A stretch of DNA of 7,252 bases from an uncultured Mucispirillum sp. (GTDB lineage: Bacteria > Chrysiogenota > Deferribacteres > Deferribacterales > Mucispirillaceae), in NCBI GenBank assembly GCA_945947845.1, contig CAMEZN010000084.1, positions 1 to 7,252 on the forward strand. Direction: 5' to 3'. Below are positions 1 to 4,175 of the stretch, one piece after another (the first letter of the stretch is position 1; every line of letters starts with the position of its first letter). Made by a program: the position numbers and the translations under genes. Under the pieces are notes generated by a model, which did not search any database, was not told the DNA's origin, and saw nothing but the letters and a program-made list of their open reading frames with translations.

Positions 1-126
1 TTCATCTAAAAAACTTTTATCATTCATTGCAGATAAAAATGCTGCTTCAAGCTCATCAAGAGCTGGTTGCAGCATTTCTGGAACATAACTGCCGCCAAAT
101 TCACCATAAGTTTTTGAATATCTCAT
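1..126 (-). CDS. trpB: Tryptophan synthase beta chain, N-terminal part (runs off the left edge)
   Basis: Reading the minus strand from the ATG at 126 gives 42 codons without a stop. The N-terminus contains [13 protein letters not shown] followed by [11 protein letters not shown], the typical opening of TrpB (GEFGG-x-[FY]-VPE-x-L, then a helix with PAL-x-ELE). TrpB is the PLP enzyme that condenses indole with L-serine to make tryptophan, normally in an alpha2-beta2 complex with TrpA. The PLP lysine and the glycine-rich phosphate loop lie outside the window, so activity cannot be judged. The start is supported by GAGGTG six to seven bases upstream. The gene begins 14 nt after the stop of the TrpCF-like gene on the same strand, so the two are probably co-transcribed from the promoter at 1462-1490. 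The family call is firm although only about a tenth of the protein is visible. Confidence 0.9.
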   Translation of the reverse strand, partial: MRYSKTYGEFGGSYVPEMLQPALDELEAAFLSAMNDKSFLDE

Positions 127-140
127 TTTACACCTCATAT

Positions 141-1241
141 TTATTGTTTATATTTAATCTTTTTTATTATTTCAGTAATTTTATCTATTGTATTATATGT
201 TTTTATATTAAACTCTATAAGTTCCACTTTGTATTCTTTTATTATGCTCATCATATCACTGTCCTCCTGAAAGGACAGCCAAAGTGGATTATGAATTTCT
301 GCTTTATTTTTTACAATATCAATATTTTCAACCATTATTGGTTCTATAAAAGTATTTTTTGTATTAATTAAAGAATATCTTTTATATGAATTCACTATAT
401 ATTCTGCTGTGTCTGTATTATCTTCAATACAATCAGCTAGACCATCGTTTATTAAAGATAATGCTTCTTCAAACATATCATTATTATATACTTCTAATAC
501 TTTTACACAGTTTTTATCTTTTATATTTTTAAGCATACTTATAATATTACTTTTATTATGTTTGTCAAATAAAAAGCCAGCCATATCAATATCTTTTTTA
601 AGGCATAAATTTAGTTCTTCATTATCCGTAATATTTTTAGCTTTTATTAACGGACGGATAGATGATTTTTTTACATAAAGCTTTGATAAATAACCTGATG
701 GTTTAATATTAGTATTAATATCAAAACTTTCTGCATTAATATAACTTTCAGAGTATACACCTGAAAAACCATATTCTAAAATATGCTGCATAGAAATACC
801 GTCAGTAGAACAGTTTAATAAACATAATGCTTCCCAGTCTATAAGCATTTTTAAAATATATGGGTTTATACTGTTTGCAGTTATTTCATCACTGCCTATT
901 ATAACTATTTCTGCTTTTGTGCTTCTTACTTTTGCAATATCATTAACAGATGTTATTTTATATAAAACATCTATTCCCTGTTTTTTATTCTCTTCATGTA
1001 TCTGCATAATCTGCTGTTTAGAATAATCTGCAACATTAATGATAATACCATCAGCATTAGATAAATTATTTATTCCTTTATGTAGTTGAATAATATTTTT
1101 ACCACATGATACATGATTATCAATAATAACTGCTGAAACTATATTTTCTGGAAAAATATCTGCAATCTGGCTGCTGCAAATAATATTTGAAGTTCTTTTA
1201 TTTAATATATTTTTTAAATTTGATTTATTTTGTAATAACAT
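141..1241 (-). CDS. Degenerate TrpC-TrpF fusion-like protein, probable pseudoenzyme
   Basis: This 366-residue protein looks like a shortened fusion of indole-3-glycerol phosphate synthase (TrpC, about residues 1-172) and phosphoribosylanthranilate isomerase (TrpF, about 195-366). I aligned it from memory with E. coli TrpCF and Thermotoga TrpF. TrpC-like segments: residues 37-51 sit where IAEVKKASPSKG is expected, 63-70 at ADACLLML, 90-97 at the LTEV strand, 112-121 at VGINNRDL, and 158-168 at AGF-x-x-x-LVGESLM. The expected Glu and Lys of strand 1, the Lys of CKDF, the Glu of LTEV and the Asn of GINNRDL are all absent, and about 60 residues covering barrel strands 2-4 are missing. TrpF-like segments: KAKNIT (200-205) replaces KICGIT, so the catalytic Cys is Lys. 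LINTK (291-295) replaces LLDTK, so the catalytic Asp is Asn. SFQE replaces the phosphate-binding SGGL. The frame is fully open, with a good site (AAGGTG, four bases before ATG), and the gene lies directly before trpB. Homology is likely; either enzyme activity looks unlikely. A diverged regulatory or scaffold protein, or early gene decay, would both fit. Confidence 0.65.
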   Translation of the reverse strand: MLLQNKSNLKNILNKRTSNIICSSQIADIFPENIVSAVIIDNHVSCGKNIIQLHKGINNLSNADGIIINVADYSKQQIMQIHEENKKQGIDVLYKITSVNDIAKVRSTKAEIVIIGSDEITANSINPYILKMLIDWEALCLLNCSTDGISMQHILEYGFSGVYSESYINAESFDINTNIKPSGYLSKLYVKKSSIRPLIKAKNITDNEELNLCLKKDIDMAGFLFDKHNKSNIISMLKNIKDKNCVKVLEVYNNDMFEEALSLINDGLADCIEDNTDTAEYIVNSYKRYSLINTKNTFIEPIMVENIDIVKNKAEIHNPLWLSFQEDSDMMSIIKEYKVELIEFNIKTYNTIDKITEIIKKIKYKQ

Positions 1242-1262
1242 AATGCACCTTATTTTCTATCA

Positions 1263-1305
1263 TAAAAATTCAAAAACAACATAAGCATTAAACTTAGTTT
1301 TGCCT
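1263..1305 (-). terminator. Weak terminator-like hairpin before the TrpCF-like gene
   Basis: Minus-strand AGGCA-AAAC, loop TAA, GTTT, bulge AA, TGCTT gives a nine-pair imperfect stem (one G-U) at 1283-1305. It is followed by the U-rich run ATGTTGTTTTTGAATTTTT, about 20 nt before the start codon. This is where an attenuator terminator would sit. The stem is AT-rich and bulged, and I found no convincing competing antiterminator arm (only five pairs, UUUUG with CAAAA, to the upstream hairpin), so the call is tentative. Confidence 0.22.
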
Positions 1306-1345
1306 GTAAAAAAATATTAAATTGTAATGTTAAGATATAATGATA

Positions 1346-1453
1346 TTATTTGACGCTGGAGCGCCAAAAATAGATAGAAAAATATTGTGCGGAAAATTGT
1401 CCGTTAAAAGAATAATCAGAATGTAGTGTTTGGTTTACTAATCTAATATCCAT
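1346..1453 (-). CDS. Possible leader peptide of the trp operon (35 codons)
   Basis: Minus-strand ATG at 1453 opens 35 codons ending TAA at 1346-1348. The end of the peptide reads YFSIYFWRSSVK, with a single Trp codon (TGG at 1364-1366) six codons from the stop. That codon lies within the 5' arm of a GC-rich hairpin, as Trp codons do in transcription-attenuation leaders. The ATG is about 8-9 nt downstream of the -10 box and lacks a Shine-Dalgarno site, so it would have to be translated as a leaderless or nearly leaderless message. The last codons (CGC, TCC, AGC, GTC) are unusually GC-rich for this genome, which fits selection on RNA structure. Known Trp attenuators usually have tandem Trp codons; single-Trp control is known from TnaC. 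The position before a trp operon is suggestive, but the ORF may be chance. Confidence 0.3.
   Translation of the reverse strand: MDIRLVNQTLHSDYSFNGQFSAQYFSIYFWRSSVK
1349..1368 (-). promoter_or_regulatory. GC-rich RNA hairpin in the trp leader
   Basis: On the minus strand TTTGGCGC and GCGTCAAA form an eight-pair stem (one G-U pair) closed by the tetraloop TCCA. The plus-strand reading has an A-C mismatch at the G-U position, so the structure favours minus-strand RNA. It is the only GC-rich patch in an otherwise very AT-rich intergenic region. It ends exactly at the stop codon of the 35-codon leader ORF and contains its Trp codon. No U-run follows, so it is not itself an intrinsic terminator. 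It could be the ribosome-sensed first hairpin of an attenuator. Confidence 0.4.
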
Positions 1454-1461
1454 AATAGGAA

Positions 1462-1490
1462 TATATATTACAAAAAAAATTACTTGTCAA
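1462..1490 (-). promoter_or_regulatory. Sigma-70-type promoter of the trp operon
   Basis: On the minus strand a perfect -35 box TTGACA (1485-1490) is separated by 17 bases from TATATA (1462-1467). A/T tracts upstream (about 1495-1560) could act as an UP element. Predicted transcription starts near 1453-1456, leaving a leader of about 210 nt before the TrpCF-like gene. No clear operator palindrome was seen over the promoter. Confidence 0.7.
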
Positions 1491-1553
1491 CAAATAAAAT
1501 CATTTTTTTTAAAAATAGAAAATAAAAAATTTATCATTTCATATAAAATATTT

Positions 1554-1583
1554 TTGTTGTATTTTTTATTAAATTGATATATA
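1554..1583 (+). promoter_or_regulatory. Likely promoter of tRNA-Gly
   Basis: TTGTTG (1554-1559), an 18-base spacer, then TATATA (1578-1583), placing the start near 1590, a few bases before the mature tRNA 5' end. The AT-rich background makes chance matches likely, but position and spacing fit. It faces away from the trp promoter, with about 65 bases between the two -35 boxes. Confidence 0.4.
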
Positions 1584-1594
1584 AGTTCTTTACT

Positions 1595-1667
1595 GCGGGC
1601 ATAGCTCAGCTGGTAGAGTGGAAGCTTCCCAAGCTTTAGGTCACGGGTTCAAGTCCCGCTGCCCGCT
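1595..1667 (+). tRNA. tRNA-Gly (anticodon CCC)
   Basis: A complete 73-nt cloverleaf. The acceptor stem is GCGGGCA with TGCCCGC and discriminator T. The D arm is GCTC/GAGT around AGCTGGTA. The anticodon stem GAAGC/GCTTT encloses the loop TTCCCAA, with anticodon CCC at 1628-1630, reading GGG. The variable loop is five bases (AGGTC), and the T arm ACGGG/CCCGC encloses TTCAAGT. The outermost T-stem pair (1643 with 1659) is an A-C mismatch. The 3' CCA is not encoded and must be added by tRNA nucleotidyltransferase. A T-rich run (TTTTCTTTTCATTTTC) follows at once and may end transcription. Confidence 0.97.
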
Positions 1668-1721
1668 TTTCTTTTCATTTTCTTTATAAATTATCTTCCT
1701 TAAAATATTAAAAACTTTAAA

Positions 1722-1750
1722 TTGATTTAATACTAATTTAACTGTATAAT
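1722..1750 (+). promoter_or_regulatory. Sigma-70-type promoter of the trm112-nnr-tsaE-valS operon
   Basis: TTGATT (1722-1727), a 17-base spacer and a perfect TATAAT (1745-1750). Transcription would start near 1757, about 20 nt before the first start codon. This looks like the main promoter of the plus-strand operon, since no comparably clear promoter or terminator appears between its genes. Confidence 0.7.
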
Positions 1751-1777
1751 AGAAAGATATATATGAGGTAGCACTAT

Positions 1778-1963
1778 ATGGTAGATAAAGAGCTTTTAGA
1801 TATATTAGTATGCCCTAAATGCAAGGGAAATATTAAAATACACAGTAATGAAAAATATATAATATGCGAAAAATGTAACTTAGTATACTATATTGATGAA
1901 AATATGCCAATTATGCTTATTGATAAGGCTGTGAGTATAGAAGAAGCAGATAAAGGTAAATAA
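1778..1963 (+). CDS. Trm112 family zinc-ribbon protein
   Basis: A 61-residue protein of the Trm112/YcaR (UPF0434) family, close to the usual length of 55-65. Two cysteine pairs, CPKC (12-15) and CEKC (30-33), can bind one zinc. LLDILVCPKC at the start and YYIDENMPIMLIDKA near the end match the family signature LL-x-ILxCPxC and YPI-x-x-GIPxML. Eukaryotic and archaeal Trm112 bind and activate methyltransferases acting on tRNA, rRNA and release factors. Bacterial homologues are small cytosolic proteins with less settled partners, so a methyltransferase-partner role here is inference. GAGG nine bases upstream supports the start. It is the first gene of the operon, and nnr starts 2 nt after its stop. 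Confidence 0.88.
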   Translation: MVDKELLDILVCPKCKGNIKIHSNEKYIICEKCNLVYYIDENMPIMLIDKAVSIEEADKGK

Positions 1964-1965
1964 TA

Positions 1966-3450
1966 ATGTATATATTAAGCTGTAAAAATATTTATGATAT
2001 GGAAAAAGAAGTTAAGTCTATCTATGGTCTTTCTGAAACAAGACTTATGGAAAATGCTGGAACTGCTCTTTTTAATTTCATAAAAAATACAGCTTGTAAA
2101 AGCGATAAAATTCTTATTTTATCAGGTCCCGGCAATAATGGCGGCGATGGTTTTGTATTAATGCGGCATTTAAAAGCAAATAATTATAATGCTGATTTAT
2201 ATTATCCTGTGAATAACAACAAGTATGAAAAAACTGCATTAGAAAACTTATCTATATTAAATAATTTAAATATCGCTGTTTATGACTTATCCACTATAAA
2301 TAATCTTGATAAATACGATATAATTGTTGATGCACTCTTTGGAATAGGTCTTTCAAGAGATTTAACTGGAATATACAAAGATATAATTGAAAAAGCAAAT
2401 AATACAAATGCTTTAAAAATTGCAGTAGATATTTCTTCTGGTTTAATAAGCGATAGTCCAAAAGTGCCTGAATGTGCTTTTAAAGCTGATTATACAATTA
2501 CTTTTTCTACTTTAAAATACTGCCAGATATTATATCCTGCAAAAAGTTATTCTGGAAAAGTGATTACTGCTAATATTTCTATACCTGAACATATTATATC
2601 ACAATATAATCATGATATTTTTATAGATGAATATAATAAACCAGCATTAAAAAATAGACCAAAGGACAGCCACAAAGGCACTTTTGGTAAAGTAGTAATC
2701 ACTGGTGGAAGTTTGGAAATGGCTGGTGCTGTAAAAATTGCAGCAATCTCTGCCCTGCACTCTGGCTGTGGATTAATAACACTATGTTACCCAAATAATC
2801 TGGATAGAAATTTTATATCTGATATTCCAGAAATTATGACAAAATCATTTGATTATAATGAACCAGCAGTAATATGTGATTATATAAATAATTCTGCATC
2901 TGTTTACACAATTGGCAATGGTATGGGCAGAAATGAACATGTAAAAGAATTTATTCAATATATAATAAAAAATGCTTTAAAACCAGTTATAATAGATGCT
3001 GATGGAATCAATAATATATCTTGTGATGATTTAAAAAAAATTCAATCTGATGTAATCATCACCCCTCATTTAGCTGAATTTGCACGACTAATTAAAAAAG
3101 ATATTAATGAAGTAAAGCTGGATAAAGTAGAGCTGGCAAAAAAATTTGCTGATGAATATAATGTATATTTAATTTTAAAATCAGCAGAAACAATTGTTGC
3201 AGTTCCAAATGATAAAGCATATATATTAAATACTGGCAATACTGCCCTTGCAAAAGGTGGTAGTGGAGATGCTTTATGCGGGCTTGCAGCTTCTCTTATT
3301 GCACAAGGATATAATTTAAAAGATACTTGTATTTTAGCACCATATATCTTAGGGAAAAGTGCAGAAAAAGCTGTTGAAAAAAATCACCCTGCATACCTTT
3401 GTATTACTCATATTATTGATTACTATAATGAGGTATTTAATGAATTCTGA
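1966..3450 (+). CDS. nnr: Bifunctional NAD(P)H-hydrate repair enzyme (epimerase + dehydratase)
   Basis: A 494-residue cytosolic protein with the two fused domains of Nnr. The N-terminal YjeF_N epimerase (about 1-215) interconverts R- and S-NAD(P)HX; it shows MENAG (28-32), the phosphate loop GPGNNGGDG (54-62), DALFGIGLSR (122-131) and VDISSGL (154-160). The C-terminal ribokinase-like dehydratase (about 225-494) uses ADP to return S-NAD(P)HX to NAD(P)H; it shows HKGTFGKVVITGGS (236-249), GNGMG (317-321), DADGI (344-348), TPHLAEFARL (366-375) and GGSGD (431-435) with the expected catalytic Asp435. The length is typical. Two conserved motifs have drifted: TPHPGE is TPHLAE and LKG-x-x-T is LKSAET. 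The start follows AAGG ten to twelve bases upstream and lies 2 nt after the Trm112 stop. The tsaE start codon lies inside its last codons. Neighbouring nnr and tsaE is a common bacterial arrangement (yjeF-yjeE in E. coli). Confidence 0.95.
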   Translation: MYILSCKNIYDMEKEVKSIYGLSETRLMENAGTALFNFIKNTACKSDKILILSGPGNNGGDGFVLMRHLKANNYNADLYYPVNNNKYEKTALENLSILNNLNIAVYDLSTINNLDKYDIIVDALFGIGLSRDLTGIYKDIIEKANNTNALKIAVDISSGLISDSPKVPECAFKADYTITFSTLKYCQILYPAKSYSGKVITANISIPEHIISQYNHDIFIDEYNKPALKNRPKDSHKGTFGKVVITGGSLEMAGAVKIAAISALHSGCGLITLCYPNNLDRNFISDIPEIMTKSFDYNEPAVICDYINNSASVYTIGNGMGRNEHVKEFIQYIIKNALKPVIIDADGINNISCDDLKKIQSDVIITPHLAEFARLIKKDINEVKLDKVELAKKFADEYNVYLILKSAETIVAVPNDKAYILNTGNTALAKGGSGDALCGLAASLIAQGYNLKDTCILAPYILGKSAEKAVEKNHPAYLCITHIIDYYNEVFNEF

Positions 3451-3856
3451 ATATATTTTAAAATGTGAAGAAGATACTAAAAATATGGCAAAAGATATTG
3501 CACCTTTTATAAAAAACAATATAATCTTTTTAAATGGTGAAATCGGAGCTGGAAAAACTACATTTACAAAATATTTAGTAGAATCTTATGGGCTTAAAGA
3601 TGAAGTTTGCAGCCCTACTTTTTCTATTGAAAATAGATACAATACACAAAATGGTCTTATTATTCATTTTGATTTATATAGAATAAAAAGTGAAGATGAG
3701 CTTGATATGATAGGCTTTTATGACACATTAAAAGAAGATGCTACAATATTAATTGAATGGGCAGATAAATTTAATATTGAAAAATATATAAAAAATTATA
3801 AAATTATCTCTTTCAATATACTTGATAATGATATAAGGTCAGTAAATATAAAATAA
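3440..3856 (+). CDS. tsaE: tRNA t6A biosynthesis ATPase TsaE
   Basis: TsaE (YjeE) is the small ATPase that works with TsaB and TsaD to make N6-threonylcarbamoyladenosine at position 37 of ANN-decoding tRNAs. From the ATG at 3440 the protein has 138 residues, slightly short for a family of about 140-160. It shows the Walker A motif GEIGAGKTT (33-41), SPTFSI (58-63), HFDLYRI (76-82) and IEWAD (105-109), all family hallmarks. AGG six bases before 3440 supports this start. The frame is open further upstream, from 3359, and an ATG at 3428 is also in frame, but these precede the ribosome site and add no conserved sequence. The start overlaps the last 11 bases of nnr, so translational coupling is likely. 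The next gene begins 11 nt after the stop, with its AAAGGT site overlapping the tsaE stop codon. Confidence 0.95.
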   Translation: MNSEYILKCEEDTKNMAKDIAPFIKNNIIFLNGEIGAGKTTFTKYLVESYGLKDEVCSPTFSIENRYNTQNGLIIHFDLYRIKSEDELDMIGFYDTLKEDATILIEWADKFNIEKYIKNYKIISFNILDNDIRSVNIK

Positions 3857-3867
3857 AGGTTATAGTT

Positions 3868-4128
3868 ATGGATTATAAAGAAATACATAATATACTTCAA
3901 GATATTTCTCAGGCTGATAAAATAAAAAACTCACTTGAAGATTTATATCTTTACCTGCATGAAATAGAAAATATGCTTCAAAATAATAAAGAAAATAATG
4001 AAGCACAAGATAATCATGATGAATTTCGTTATAAACTGCAAGTTATGGAGCAGCAGATTACAGAAATAGATGAACTTTTACAGGAAGATAATAACGAAGA
4101 TATAAATTATATTGATTATTTATCATAA
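3868..4128 (+). CDS. Small acidic, probably coiled-coil protein of unknown function
   Basis: I do not recognise this 86-residue protein. It is very acidic, with about 22 Asp/Glu against 6 Lys/Arg, has no cysteine or tryptophan, and shows no signal peptide or membrane segment, so it should be cytosolic. Two amphipathic helices with heptad-like Leu/Ile/Met spacing are likely at about 4-38 and 52-73, separated by an Asn/Glu-rich linker (39-51), suggesting a helical hairpin or coiled-coil dimer. AAAGGT seven bases before the ATG supports the start and overlaps the tsaE stop. Its place between tsaE and valS, with no promoter of its own, shows it is part of the operon and probably a real gene. The function cannot be inferred from sequence alone. 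Confidence 0.75.
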   Translation: MDYKEIHNILQDISQADKIKNSLEDLYLYLHEIENMLQNNKENNEAQDNHDEFRYKLQVMEQQITEIDELLQEDNNEDINYIDYLS

Positions 4129-4175
4129 CTTAATACAGAAAAAAATATAAATAAATATATTAAACGGAGATAAAA

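Larger units (their letters stand above)
1242..1594. other. Divergent AT-rich intergenic region
   Basis: This 353-base stretch separates the minus-strand trp operon from plus-strand tRNA-Gly. It holds the trp promoter, the trp leader with its two hairpins, and the tRNA promoter. The remainder is A/T-tract DNA (for example around 1500-1560) in which I recognise no further gene, repeat array or T-box-like element. Confidence 0.6.

Noticed and set aside
27..371. Plus-strand 114-codon open frame
   Set aside because: It lies antisense to trpB and the TrpCF-like gene, its translation is Phe/Tyr/Ile-rich as expected from AT-rich antisense DNA, and no ribosome site or family pattern is seen.
409..678. 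Plus-strand 89-codon open frame with a hydrophobic stretch resembling a membrane segment
   Set aside because: It is antisense to the TrpCF-like gene; the Leu/Ile/Ser-rich run is the complement of Lys/Asn/Asp codons, not a convincing membrane protein.
141..1241. Frameshifted pseudogene explanation for the TrpCF-like gene
   Set aside because: The TrpC-like and TrpF-like segments are in one continuous frame without stops, so the losses are substitutions and in-frame deletions. Early decay cannot be excluded, but there is no frameshift signature.
1336..1341. Plus-strand TATAAT in the intergenic region
   Set aside because: There is no -35 partner at suitable spacing and no plus-strand gene directly follows; it is expected by chance in such AT-rich DNA and lies within the trp leader.
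3359..3439. Longer tsaE start adding 27 N-terminal residues with a hydrophobic stretch
   Set aside because: The extension lies in the end of nnr read in another frame and lacks a ribosome site. The AGG site and family N-terminus point to the ATG at 3440.
4129..4175. T-box or terminator before valS
   Set aside because: The 47-base gap is too short for a T-box and shows no stable hairpin or T-run, so valS appears to be read through from upstream.
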